Assembly (NCBI RefSeq): GCF_029227915.1
Contig: NC_079879.1
Span: 13,144,001-13,208,000, forward strand
Reading direction: 5' to 3'
Source: Hydractinia symbiolongicarpus
Lineage: Eukaryota > Cnidaria > Hydrozoa > Anthoathecata > Hydractiniidae
Length of the DNA stretch: 64,000 nt
The first letter of the stretch is position 1; every line of letters begins with the position of its first letter. The notes under the pieces are model-generated. The model was given only the letters and a program-made list of their open reading frames with translations, made no database searches and was not told where the DNA came from. A program made the translations under genes and the position numbers. This document shows, piece after piece, positions 1-12,978 of this stretch.

Positions 1-28
1 TTTTAATCTGTGTTTATGATGTGAACAG

Positions 29-3000
29 GTTGGCGATATAGATGATGCTGATTTGAAACCACCAGAAAACGTACTTTTTGTTTGCAAACTTAATCCTGTC
101 ACAAATGCAGAAGACCTGAAAATTATATTTTCACGTTTTGGAAAAATACTGAGGTAATTTGTTTAAAATGGATTCATACGCACATGGTCCCTAGTTATAT
201 GACCTTGATGCAACTGTGAAGATCTGCAATGTAATGAATGTGCCTAGCAATCTACCCCAAGGGAACTAATTTTCACGGGAAGATTTTTTCCCAAGTTTCA
301 ACTTTTGCCGTCCATTTCGCGAAATTTAGGGCACCTAATTTATGAAAAATAAATTCCTGCAAAATTTCATTGATATACACATTTTAAAATTTACACTGCT
401 GTGTACTGAATACTAAAGTAAATTATACTGAAGAAAATCGTTTTTCATAATGATAATATGTTGTGAAAACCCACAATTTTTGCGGTTTCTATCAGATTGA
501 AAATTAAATCTCGAAAATTAAAATCTATTTAATTCGCGAAAACTTTTTTGAGTTGCAAAAATTAGATTTTTCAAGGTATACAGAATGCTTTGACTTCGGG
601 AATTTATTGCAGTAAAGACATTGAATCAAAAACTTAAAGTCGTGCACGTTGTTTACGTCAATTATGGTTGATGCGAGAAATCATACATAATTTCAAAAAA
701 TGTATTTTTAAACATTCGACGTGCGATAATTTTGTAGCTTTTAATTTAATTCGGTACTTGTTATTTTGCACCATTCTTTATCTCTCCATTTTCAGTTGTG
801 AAATCATAACAGACCACAAAACAGAGGAATCTTTATGTTATGGCTTTGTTGAGTTTGAAGAAGTAAGTGGAAATTATTTATTAGTTTGTAAAACATACAG
901 AATTATATTGTCGATTCACATATCTCTGATTCTATTACCTAGGTTGAGGCTTGTGAGAAGGCATATTTTAAAATGGACAACGTCTTAATAGACGATCGAA
1001 GAATTCATGTTGATTTTTGTCAATCTGTGGCTAAAATAAAAAAATGGCACAAAAGTAGTATGTATACAGTAATCTTTCCCTTACTCAGATTTAAGAGATA
1101 TTGTTCTGTTTTCTGATTATGTCTGCGTCTTTGATTATTTACCGAGCCACTGTTTTAGTTTTTTAGGCACGAAATTTTTATCACATGGACAATATTTTAT
1201 CCAACCGTTTTAAATTGTTAGGACAAACTCGATTATAGTTATACATCTAATGCCCAGGGAGGCCACTCTGTCAGCAATTTTGAAAATTAGCCAAAATGTT
1301 AGGAAAATTTTGTCTTTTTATAAAATGTCAGAAAAAGGTCAGTGATCTTAGGCCATCTTTATTTTCAAAATATAAACAATTATTACCCGGGTAAATATCG
1401 CGCAATGTGATTGGTTAGAACTTACGTCATAACGGGCAATATTCCACGGTATTGCTACCATAGCAACCTTGTTTAAAGTTTAAGTATGGCGGCATTAAAT
1501 GTAAATAATCACGGAAAAAAGTAAACAAAGCGCGAAACAGAAGTGAAACTTCTGTTATGTTTCTCTGACCTCTCTCGCGTATTGCCCTCACAAGCTCGGG
1601 CAATACTTTTTTGTGTTTTTTTATACAAATTTTCATGAAAAGTTATGGAGATAGCCCATTCTTGTTTCGTAAAGTCTCTTAGGCCGCCACACCAACATCA
1701 TGCGGTTGAGCGTAAAAGGAACCGATTGTAGCACCATGATAGACATAGCGAAAATTTTGGTATAGTTTATTTTTCTTTTAAGAAAATAAGCAATATATTA
1801 TTAATTCTTTAGGTTTATATCAAAAAGCTGTCGATGAACAAAAAGTAAAACGTAACGAATATACATTTAAAGATAAGTCAAGAAAAGAAACTGAAAAGTA
1901 GGATTCTTAAGATATATATTTTTTAAATTTAATGAAAACCTCTGTATAATCCTGATCAATTTAAACGTTTGCATGAAGTTGTCACCGGAATGTATTTGAC
2001 ATTTAGATATTCCATGGTGTTTGCAGACGAAGTTTCACCTTCGAAGAAGAACAAGAAAGAAACTAAAATTTTCAAAAAGAAAAGATATAGTGTAAGTGAA
2101 AGTGAAGACGAACGCGACAGGAGAGAAAAATCGAAAAGTAAGTAAAAGAAAATCTAAAATTAATAAAGGAATTGGTTTTCGCGAGAAATTTTAAGAAAAT
2201 TGTCGCGGGATATAATTTTCGCGAAAACTAATTTCGCGAAATTGAAAAGAAATCTTGCAAAAATTATTTCCCTTTATTTCATTACATGCAAACAAGCATG
2301 TTAGAGTTTGACTCATGTTGCTAAGATGTTACTTATAAAAAGTGTGTGTTTTATTAAAGAACAGTAATCGGGGTTTAAATTAAAGGAAGCAGGTTATACA
2401 ATCCTCAGACTGGAAGAAAATAGGAACGGATTGAATAATACGCAAAATTTTATGTCCGCGAAAATTTGGAAGAATATAGTTTTTTGCTTTTTCCATAGAA
2501 AAGTTGCCGCCGCGAAAGAAGCGTACCTATTCATCATCAAGTGAAGATGATACAAGAGTAGCGAAAGATAAAAATGCAAAGCGTAAATCTAATTACGGCA
2601 AAGAAACAGACGATCGTAAACAACGTAACAAAACACACAAGCCCATTGAAAGTGGCCTTTCTTCGGATGGCGATGATAGCGAGAAATACGTCAAACGAAA
2701 AACAAAAACTTTAGATGATAGAGGGAGTGCAAAAAAGATGTCTTCAAGAAAGGATAAAGTAAAAAGCAAATATAGTGATTCTGATAGCGACTATGAAAAA
2801 CTTTCGACGAGTAAAAAAGAAAAGAAGAAAGCTCCTTCGAAATACTCTGATTCGGAATCGGACAACCCTCGTAACATCGCCAAATCGAAAAAAGAACTTA
2901 AACGAAGGGACTATAGTTCGTCTGATGAAGATATTCGACGAAGGGAGAAGTCTAAGTCGCGAAAATCGACAGACTCAAAACGAAATAAATCGTACGATGA

Positions 3001-3782
3001 TTCTGATGCAGAAGAGTATGCAGATGTAAGTAGGACTTTATTGTGCGAAATATTGCTAGATTACAAACGTGTTTGTCAACCAATCTTAGTTGTTACAGTC
3101 GCTTCGGTGTACCTTGTTCCCTGGAGTATTTTCTACCTACAGGTGGCCTGATTACACTCTTGCAATATGCAATCGTTAAAGGGGTATTTGGTACTCATTT
3201 ATAATGAATGAGTTATGCTTTTAACTAAATTGATGATTTTTGCCGATGCAAAAACGCTTTAGGAAATTTATGATTCGGAATAAAACTTTCTCGTTTCGGA
3301 GAAATGTTCAAAATTTAACCCTTTTCCATAATTTCTGTTATGTTTTTGTACATAAATTCCTTAGAAAGATATGTTTTAGATCATATATGTTGTCCATGTA
3401 GTAAATACTTTGTTAATTTAGAACATGAATTCTCATAATAGCGACAAAGAAAAAAAGAAAATTACTTATAAATTTTCTTAATATATTTGCCGCCATTTCT
3501 TTAACTATCTCTATAATTTGCCGAATGTCAATTCACACTAATCAGAGGACGGACTATAAATAAGAATACTTATTCACATCTTTTTATTTTCAGTCTAAAT
3601 CAAGAAAGAAGCGAAATTATAGTTCGGACAGGTCGTTAGATAACCAGCAGCGGCTGTCCAAAAAAAGAAGTCATCAGTCAAAACACCGACATTCGAGTAG
3701 CGAAGACGATAGTAGAAGACGCAGTTCTTTGAAAAAGTCAGCGAAAAAAAATCGCCGACGAAGTTATAGTGACAGTGATTAA
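29..3782 (+). CDS. PPIL4: PPIL4-like cyclophilin-RRM protein, 3' part of gene
   Basis: The window opens inside this gene; the cyclophilin-domain exons lie to the left. Exons read here: 29-153, 796-862, 943-1057, 1813-1897, 2027-2137, 2499-3025, 3594-3782 (stop TAA). The first three encode an RRM with RNP2 'NVLFVCKL' and RNP1 'LCYGFVEFE', then '[15 protein letters not shown]', closely matching the RRM of PPIL4. The remainder is a long Lys/Ser/Arg/Asp-rich tail (SSSSEDD, YSDSDSD and similar), as expected for a nuclear splicing-associated protein. By family knowledge PPIL4 is a peptidyl-prolyl isomerase that binds RNA and activates the spliceosome. All junctions keep frame except 1897 to 2027, which is out of phase as drawn; a small exon is probably missing there. 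It converges on DHX34. Confidence 0.9.
2165..2275. repeat. TTCGCGAAA-type dispersed repeat in a PPIL4 intron
   Basis: A cluster of short inverted CGCGAAA/TTTCGCG words (for example 'ttttcgcgaaaa', 'aatttcgcgaaatt') alternates with 'ttgcaaaaatta'. The same vocabulary recurs at about 241-580, 2,450-2,480, 24,680-24,780, 25,255-25,345, 44,530-44,610, 47,090-47,230, 55,620-55,840 and 62,930-63,075, so this is one copy of an abundant degenerate repeat family. I see no coding capacity. Confidence 0.5.
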
Positions 3783-4817
3783 ATTATAGCTGGAGAAATA
3801 TTATAGAAGTATTTTTGTATTTCTCAACTTTTATCAACGCATTTTTAAACTACAAATTTTTTTCTTTCTGAGAGGAGTATGGTGCGGGAAAACATTAACA
3901 CGATGTGTTGCGATCTGAGCAGAACGATAATATTAGCAGGTACTAAACCTTCTTGATCGTAATCACTTCCCTAAATGAACTGTGGTTACATTTTCAAAAT
4001 TCGTCACAAGACCTGGTAATTGGCAAAAGCGAGCAAATCTTCTTTGTAACTCCCTTAATTTTTTAGGTACACTACTGATAATAGTTTGATAGTTTCACTA
4101 TTATGTTACAGAGATTTTATATTTGTTATCGTGATATAAACTGTTAGTTCTATCCTTCATGTTAGCAATACGTCCCTCATCAGAAGCTTAATTTCAAATT
4201 TGGACCAAAATTTTTGAAAACTCCCAAACATTCGCCTTGTGTTTACGTTTTTAAGATATCCAGTTTCTACACGAGATGAATAGCAAAGCACTTATCCATG
4301 ACAATATTAGGTTAGTCACAGCCGTCACCAGAATCATTCAAAAATGCTTCAAATAAGTTCGGTCTGTCCGCTTTATTATGTCATCTTCAGTGAGTAAAAT
4401 CGTACTGCAGAGAAACGAGAGAAGGTCGTTCACCTAGCGCCTATTGTATGCTTGATTCTGCGCCTAAATTTAGACCCGCTTTTTAGTGGAACACACACGG
4501 AACTTTCCAGGATATTTCAAGTTGGCGTAATGACAACTCAAAACCGGTTTTCAATTCTCTGCCAACTTGCAATGATCCGAATGTGTGATCAAACTGGTTG
4601 GTTTGTCTTGTTTTAATTTAAAATAGGCTCAGCTTTTCAAATCGATACATAGAGAAACCAAAATTCTCGCCCTTTACAACTTTCTCCAAATAGAAACACT
4701 CAATGGCAGCGCTTGCGTCATATCACGTATCAAAGGCCTGCGGGAGTGGAACTTCATTGACGAAACAAAACGATTGAAGTTTCGATTAGATATATTTTAT
4801 AAAAGTTGAATACAAAT
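3783..4817. other. Convergent intergenic stretch between PPIL4 and DHX34
   Basis: About 1 kb between two convergent stop codons. It should hold both 3' UTRs. A minus-strand AATAAA (plus 'tttatt' near 4,372) could serve DHX34. No ORF with recognisable content and no mobile element is seen. Confidence 0.5.
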
Positions 4818-7800
4818 TCAACAGCTCTTGTGAGTTAACTTATGTTTCAATATTTCTGTGGTGGAAAACAAAAACTCTGAATTGCAGCCTTCGCAAAAAT
4901 ATGGCGTTTTACCTACAGTTTCAGCCGGTATTACGGTTGTTTTTTCATTTTCGACTAAGTCTTCTTTTACACCACTATTCAGTGTAATACCGCATATCTC
5001 GTCATGCTGTATTCGCTGAATAAGTGTACATATTAAATGCTCCTTGCATTTGGGGCAATGATAGTGCTCCACTAGATATTCGGCTTGCCCGGTTGCCACG
5101 GCAACACTCATATCATCTCTCAGACAACCGTAAGTAAGATATGACGTCACATTTGTACCGCCCTTCAAAGGGTTGGTGTTTTCGTTCTCACTCGTACTAA
5201 TTTCTATACTGTGTTTATCACTTGGTTGAATGTTGTCAGTGACATTACAACCTACATACATAACTTTAATCTCTGCGGAGGAGATACGTCTTAATTTATA
5301 AGGTATGTCAGCATCTATGAACTCAGCTAATTTTAAAGATACAACCCTTTCCAATTCTCCAATTTTTCTTAAAGTTACTCGGAGCTCGGACTCATCAACT
5401 TCTTCGTTGTCATTATAAATTGATAACTTCTGCTCAAGCAGTGCGTCCCAAGCTTTCCTGAGCTGCACAACATTCGTCATCAACATTTTCGTAGCATATT
5501 CTTCGTCAAATGTAAGCTCAATCCAGCCATCAAACACAAATTGAGTACAATTCGAGTTAGTGTCAATACTAGAGGATAACAAGAACAAAGTTTGAAGTGC
5601 TGGCACTTTCATCGTATTTACAACGTACGGTTTATTCGTTTCTAGCAATGAAACGTAAATCAGAAATTCCTTCGTGTCAGCAAATCGTCTTTCGGTTGTC
5701 GTCTCTTTTGAATTTTCCTGACCAGAATACAAACTTTCAAGAAAATCCGGTCTAAGTGTGTAAACACCTGTTGGGTGTAGCATTAAAAACTGCTTATCTT
5801 TGCTGTGAAATACTTGCTCGGTCTGCTTACGCGAGATGTTTAGTTCGTCGGCGACAACCACCTGTGGGTACAAACCACTACTGACGACCAGCTTTAACAA
5901 GTTGATGTCTCGATAAGTAAACCTTCTGTTTTCCTTAGATGTTGCTTCTAGTTTCGATAAATTATGACGTAACTTAAAGTCGATGTCGTGGATATCAATT
6001 CCAGCCTCTTCCGCTTCACTGCTACTCCCGTCGTTATTTTCGGTACCGTAGGTTTGTAACTTTAAAAGTTTTCTTTTCCGTGTACTTTGCGATTTATGTT
6101 CTCGTTTTAACTTCAGTAAATGCTGACGCTGTGTACGGTCGTCACTTCTTTTACGGCTTTCGTCTCGATGTTGCAACAGGCCGTGATCTTTAAGGAGTTC
6201 TTCAAACTGTCTCTTTAATTTTGAAATCTCATAAAATCGCTGCTCCTCGAGCCCTCTTCTTTTGCACCACTTTCGCGAGGATGAACGTCGGTCAGATTTC
6301 ACCAGGATCCATTCATCGTATGCATTTAATAAAGTAAAGGGATCACCATGCGGAGAAAACAGTTCTTTTCGGCGATGCTCAACGTCCGTCTCTGCATCAC
6401 CACCAAACTTCCTTGTCAGTGGACTTTGAACGCTCAAAGCTGCAGCAATTACGAGCACTGGATCAACCATATTGAATAAACTACCCATAATAAGCATCTT
6501 TCCAATCACTATATCAACCGGCAGCCGAGCCAACATTTGACCAATCGGTGTAAGATCACCTTGAGCTGTTAGCGCTTTCTGCTGCTTCAAAAAATAAGAC
6601 GCATTTACAAGACTGGACTTTGGTGGAGGTTCGATGAATGGAAAGAGTGTTGCATCTCTCAACCCCAAGCTAGCCATCTGTAGCACTAACGTATCCAACG
6701 GAACACGGTGTATTTCTGGTGTCGAGTACTGTGAAAATGCCGAATAATCAGATTCTGCATATAATCGAAAGCATACGCCTGGACCAGTACGCCCTGAAAA
6801 AAAATAATAAAATAGTCTGCATGGCGCTGCAGTATGCAGATTTTCCTACAAACTACACAGTTATTGTTATGTACTGGAATAAAGGCGTTTTTCTCATAAG
6901 GAATGTTAAAATTAATGCTGAACTTGGCGGCGATTCAATAAGGGCGACTGAATGTTACCATTGTCCCGGGTTAACCCAAACCATGTGAGCCAAATTGGGG
7001 AGATGGCACACTGTGTGAGCCGTTGGATGTTGCAGGGGGTTTCTGGTAGAGCGCGTACCCTAATTGGGTCTGCCTAGCTCAAAATGAAAACCAAATACTC
7101 TGCGACTCTCCATCAAAACCATGCCCACCTGGAAACATCCCTTGAGATTTGTGAGGCTAGCCATGTAAAATATGCACATCTCTCTCTATTTCTCTCTCTT
7201 TACCTGCTCGCCCTTTTCTTTGCTCCGCACTTGCTTGACTGATCCAAAATTCTTGCAACCGTTGCATTTTCACTTGAGGGTCATAGTTCATTTCTTTTAC
7301 CTGTAAAGATGTCATTTGTTGTAGACAAAAAAATCAATGCTGGAGATTAAATATAAGCGAAAAAAACAAATAGGGCATGCCCTACCTTGCCCGAATCAGC
7401 AATAAAACGAACGCCATCGATAGTAATCGATGTCTCCGCAATGTTTGTCGATACGATACATTTCCGAACACCTTCAGGCGCAATATCGAATATCTGAAAA
7501 AATATCAAAATTAAAAAAGGCAATAAAAACAAAACAAATGTTTTGCTGTACGTTATTTTCCATTATTTTATAGAAGGAAAACAAAAGCCGTGGCCAAACT
7601 CACCTTGTCTTGATCTTCAATCGATAAAGAACTATGTAGCGGAAGGACAATCCAACTTTTCGTTTTCTCAGTATATTCTCTCGCAGCTTCAACGACGGTG
7701 GAAATCTCAGACATTCCGCTCATAAAAATAAGTAAGTCTCCCCTTTCAGATGAACGGTACTAAAGAAAATCGAAGCAATTTTTACTTTTGCACTGTAAAT

Positions 7801-10800
7801 TTTCTTTTACTAGTTGTAAGCCATTGGTAATCCACGGCAATTCACCCGTCGGAAAACTCAACAGGAATTACCCTCCCCTACTCGCCAGCTACCATTTTTA
7901 GCTCACAGGCAGAAAGTTAGGTATAATTTTATAGACTAGTCATTAACCCGTGAAAATATAACACGGGTCTAAATTCATACATTTCACGACATTAAAAAAA
8001 AATCGTGTTTCGCTTCTAGCTGCGTGCAAAATGTCAGTAAAATAGCTATTTGTTTGCTGCAATGAATTTGTTAAAACAATAACATGTTGACTACCTTTTT
8101 ATCGATGAGTTGCACAACTCTTAAGTAAGGTGAAGGATCTAATCTCTCACTTTTCCCTGAACGTTCCGATTTCTATATGGAGACATACAAATCATTTGGC
8201 GCTTAAACAAACAATCACAAACGAACAAATAAAAACAAACAAAAACAAGGAAAAAAACAAACAAACAAACGAACACAAACAAAAAAAGCAATAATCAAAC
8301 AAGCCAATCAAAAGATGAGCAATTAAAAAAAAAAGATAAAGGCACAAAAAAATATTACATCTGACTTACTTCCACAAAATGAGGAACATACTGCAATTCG
8401 ATTGGATACAATCTTCCTGGAACCTAGAAAGATGAAAGAATATTAAATCCCTTTATAATTGTGAGTCAAAAAGTGGTGCATGTTTCGCGCATAAATGTTC
8501 GCGAACTTAAGAAAATTTAGGTCTTTAGGATGTTTCTCAAATTGCCCATTGGAAAACAGTAATTTGTATATATACTTGTAAAAATTGTACTTATTTTTGA
8601 AAAGTTATGCTCTGGAAATATTCGTAAATAATAATAATAATAATAATAATAGCGTAAAACACGAAAAAAAGGATGCATTATTCGTTTTTTCAGGGAAACT
8701 GTAAACGTCATCAGTAATATGTAAAAGAGAACAATTCTAACTACTACTCACACATCACAACTAGAACGTACCTGAATTACGGGAGCCGAATCAAAATAAT
8801 TTGCAAACAAGCTAAAAAAACATGTACATTTTTTCACTACAAAACAACGAAATATTATAAGAAGTAAGAAACGACCAAGTTGCGTTTTAAAAAAATAAAG
8901 ATGACCAATTATTTTTATCTAGACCTATTAAATGACGCATTTAAGTCTTACTCTATATTAATAGTTGCTGACATCAGCACCAGTTTCAGATCAGTTCTTT
9001 GCTGCAACAAGCACTTCAAAACACCAAGCAAAAAATCTCCATTGATGTGACGTTCGTGTACTTCGTCAACGACGACGATGTTGTACATTGAAAGTGCCGG
9101 ATCTGATTGAAACTGACGAAGAAGCAAACCTACAAAATATTCAAAATATTTCAAAAAGTAAAAACTTTACTTACTCGAGCAAAGTTTAAAACAAAGTTTT
9201 GAAGAATTTGGACAACTTGAGAACATTCTGGTTCGGTAATCTCTCACTGATATATATGATTGGTATTTTATGCTTACAGCCTATTGTATGCCCGCTTGGA
9301 ACTGTAATACAAATGAACGGTTCTAGAATGTTTATCTCCGCAGCAGCTTCCATATACTTTGAGTAAAACTTTTGAATAGATTTCACATTTAAATTAGCAT
9401 TCAATCAAATAAAATTGAAACAGTGCTACTTAGCTGGCAGTTAGCACGGTTCGATTAAAGTATAGACTACATTCGTCCGTTATAATCGGATATCCGACTG
9501 GGCAAACTATTCTCAGATGAGAATGACTACACGGATAAGCAATGATAAACATGACATCTGTTTCCTCTATCAGTAAGAGTCAAGCGTTATATTTGTTAGT
9601 ATAAAATCCAAGGCATTTCATCCCAACAGGTGTTGACTTACCTTCAGTTAAGAACAAAACTTTCGTTTTCTTGGTTTTACTCGTTTCAAATCGAACCTAA
9701 ATAAATTAATAAACTTCGTTCGTGATATTCTCTTCCAGACGCAAGGAGACGTAGATATATCGTAGACGTAGATAAAAAACGAACGAACGAACAAACAAAA
9801 GCCAAAATTTTACAAAAAACACCCCTCCCTTCCAAAAATTTCTTACAAGGCGGTAACAAGTATTCATAGAAACGAATTCTAATTCATAGAAACGAATTCT
9901 AAAATTTAGAAGAAAAAAAGATCAAATAACTCACTTGATAAGCAACATCTGAGCCGTACTCGTTCAACGTTTCGTACCCAACCCTCTTGGCAAGAGATAT
10001 ACACGCGATTCGTCTGGGTTGGGTACATGCTATGTTAGTGTAACCAGCAGAAAGCAAATACTGAGGGACCTACAAGAAGAACTAAGTTCATTTAACCTTA
10101 TTCTGGCTGTATATAAACAGTTTTAAGATTCCTCACTGACCTGTGTTGACTTCCCACAACCAGTATCACCAGCAACTACTACAACTTGGTTTCCACTAAT
10201 GGCGTATATAATGCTTTCTTCGTATTGTTTGATTGGCAAGTTGTTTTGATCGTGTTTTAACTTTTTGAGCTTACTGAACTAAAAAAACACGATGCACAAG
10301 ATGTATAAACGAGACAAATCTATTAAAATTGCGTAACTATGACACAAACATAAAAAGGTCGACATTTTCAATTTGGATTTATCACCTATTTTTTAAGTAA
10401 TTTTTTTTCATTTTTTAAGAATTTGATAAGGCAGATTCCAGTATACAAACCTGTTGTTTCAGTACAACTGTTTTAGGACAGAAATATTATTACTACAGTT
10501 ACTAAGTTTGTATAAAGTAATTTTTACAGTAATCAATCAACTGACACTTTAAAAGGCGGACATCTTTAATTAGCTGACAGATTTTTTTGCATCAACACTG
10601 TACAATACAAAAGAGCAGCTAAAATTATGCTAAAGACATTTTTTATTAAAAAAAATTCTGAGGAAACAACTTCTGTTAGCAGGAAAAACGAACTCCCGCT
10701 TGCGAGATAGTTAAAACTAACGCATTAGAACAAACACGCGTGTGAGCTACGGAACACGCGTGTAAGCTACGGGGGGTCGTTTAAATGAACAGGACATGCC

Positions 10801-12080
10801 ACATTGAGCTGGTAGGTCACTAGACCAATACCATTACCAAAATTATCGAGCTGCTTAAAAAAACAACGAACGCACCTTTTGTTTTTGCAAGAAGTCAAAA
10901 TAGTAGAGTAGAATTTGCTTGAATTCGTTAACTTCGTCCAATGATAACTCGCAGTCTGCAAAAGTGAAAATATCGGTGTTAAGAAAAGGTGCTTAGTAAG
11001 AAACAAGCTTTAAAAAGAATTCGCCCTTTGCCTATTAACATATTTTTCCTTTTTACACACTAACTCCTGATTCAGCAGATTGAAAAATAACAAAAAGCAA
11101 AAAGCATCTAACCTTGAGAGTTGCAAAGCCAGGAGAAGTTCACCTTTATTACATATAGTTACATACACGTAGGTGAAACGTACCTTTTTTTCGTTCATAA
11201 TGTTTCGATACAAATGATTTGTATCTTTCTTTGATGTGTGCAGATAAAAGCGCAAAATGGACTTTGTAACGTCTGTTAAACGTCAAAGGGAATTCAAATT
11301 TATTGACGTGATCACTTATTGTTGATGGTTCTAAAACAATGGAGAATATAATAAAAGAAAAATTACACACATGACCTGTCAACTCAAAATTCTTGACATG
11401 GACTTATTACTCCAGTCACATCTTCGTGTGAACATCTTTATCTATATAAGAAATATCACTCCCTCCCCATTTTCACGTCAAGAAAACTGGCCTAAAAATG
11501 ATTTTAGTGAAAAAAATGAAAAAAAAATTATGACAATTTTTCCAAGAAATCTTACAATTTCAGTGTTAATGTTTTCCTTTATCCCTTCGCTAGAGTGTAA
11601 CCATGCACTATAGACCTAATTGCAAAAATATTGGTGTCATATCATTTTTAAGGTTTTCTGGAAATAAAAGTTCAAGAATTTTGATTATATTCCATGTTTT
11701 CCAGGTTAACTTTATAATCACGCCTTCCTTGATTTTGCAAATCAACTTTATAGCCACCTTCTATTGATCTCAACTACCTTTTTGTTTCTTTTTGCTTCTA
11801 AAGTTCTCATACTTCTCCAAGAACAACCAAAAATCTTTGTGTTCAGAAGTGTGTCTAAAGAAAAATGACAAAAGCTTATTAAAAAAGCAATTTTAAAATT
11901 TCTTCTAAACGACTAATTACTAAAAAGCCTGCAGATTAACATCGAAAGTGGTGTAAATATGATAGATCAGCGAGATGCGCCGTTGTTTCTAAAACAAAGA
12001 AATACATACCTCTGAATGACGTCGTTGTCGGTGAAAAATACGTTGTCAAGGAGACGAGCATTGTTTTTCCATTTTTCCAT
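4818..12080 (-). CDS. DHX34: DHX34-like DEAH/DEVH-box RNA helicase, complete
   Basis: Fifteen exons on the minus strand, 5' to 3': 12080-12010, 11854-11778, 11330-11184, 10955-10876, 10278-10141, 10069-9935, 9696-9642, 9129-8952, 8811-8772, 8423-8370, 8172-8095, 7759-7604, 7493-7386, 7300-7204, 6793-4818. All phases agree, giving 3,390 nt or 1,129 aa, the usual DHX34 size. Visible motifs: Walker [10 protein letters not shown] (about 162-170), TQPRR (187-191), DEVH (256-259), SAT (288-290), STNIAETS in exon 13, QRKGRAGR (466-473), then winged-helix/HA2/OB-fold region '[12 protein letters not shown]' and '[12 protein letters not shown]'. The C-terminus carries Cys/His pairs (YHCPKC, YFCEGC..HKLTH) like a C2H2 finger. 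The first ATG (12080) begins [10 protein letters not shown]. By family knowledge DHX34 acts with UPF1/SMG1 in nonsense-mediated mRNA decay. Exon 3 is the least conserved part. Confidence 0.96.
7925..7970. repeat. Fragment of the hairpin repeat family in a DHX34 intron
   Basis: It reads 'tatagactagtc' followed by 'aacccgtg', a short AT loop and 'cacgggt', which form a hairpin. It is the same head sequence as the six copies clustered at 60,255-62,220, here as a single diverged copy. Confidence 0.55.
8205..8340. repeat. A/C-rich low-complexity stretch (AAAC/AACGAAC words)
   Basis: Repeated 'aaacaaac' and 'aacgaac' words fill this DHX34 intron segment. Similar words occur at about 9,778-9,800 and 15,058-15,080. 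Simple-sequence expansion, non-coding. Confidence 0.6.
8631..8653. repeat. (TAA)n microsatellite
   Basis: Seven or so uninterrupted 'aat' units in a DHX34 intron. Confidence 0.85.
10733..10772. repeat. Two-copy 20-bp tandem repeat
   Basis: The unit 'aacacgcgtgtgagctacgg' is followed at once by a copy with one change (g to a). Each contains the palindrome ACACGCGTGT. It lies in the DHX34 intron between exons 4 and 5. Confidence 0.7.
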
Positions 12081-12978
12081 TAGTTAACTACACTAAAGGA
12101 AGAAAAAATGTTATTACATTTGCACCAGGTAGAAATATATCGAGATCAAGTTTGCTTTTTAACGAAATAATCTGAATGTAGTTGTGTTTGCAAGTAAAAC
12201 ACTTTATACATCGTCCCAAAACTAAATTTATCCGGTGCAACACAACTTTTGGTCAAAATGTAAAACACAGCATATTGTGGTTTAAAAAAAAGAACTTTAT
12301 AAATTTCACATATGACACGGTAACTTTTTTGTAAATTATCAACTCCGAATTTTTCATAATACAACTTCAATAAAACGTAAGAAATAAGAAACTGTAAGGT
12401 AGCTTATTGACCTTTTATCAACCTGCAAATAATACATGTGTCCAGCGAATCACACTGGAAAGAAGAAACAAAAACATGATTTTTTTCTGAGGAAAACTTT
12501 AGTTCGAATAAAAAGTCCACGATTAAACTCGAGAGTAAAGATTCGCGAATAGGTTTGTTAATTAAGCGGGATTATCTCTTATAGATACACCTCAGAATTT
12601 GTAAAACACTTCTGCGAAAAATTAAGTCATATACTTCAAACTAGATTTACCATAAATAAAATAAAACATAAAAACGCATTCAAAGGCGATAAAAATAACA
12701 ATTATGAGTACAGTAGGCGATGATAGAATTATAACACGGTTTATTCTAGAAGGATAGAAAGAGTGATTTTAGGTTTATTGTACTGTTCCAACCCTGAGTT
12801 CATTAAGATTCTGTATTTATTTTTTAAAACGCCTCGACAAAAAGGGATCAAACAATGTTAATAAATACATATTTTTTGTGGTAATAAAAACCTAATAAAA
12901 TCCGGTAACTATCCTTTTTTTGTAAAAGCTGATACACGTTCCTCCATAGAAGTTGTGCCACTCTTCTCCACATATCAA
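12081..12978. other. Short intergenic gap, DHX34 5' side and TEX11 3' side
   Basis: Only 898 bp separate the TEX11 stop codon from the DHX34 start codon, both genes reading leftwards. The gap must contain the TEX11 3' UTR (a minus-strand AATAAA is near 12,815) and the DHX34 promoter. No CpG-rich block or repeat is seen. Confidence 0.6.

Noticed and set aside
9186-9404. 72-codon minus-strand ORF in a DHX34 intron
   Set aside because: No similarity recognised. The flanking DHX34 exons join in phase across it, and it has no suitable splice ends.
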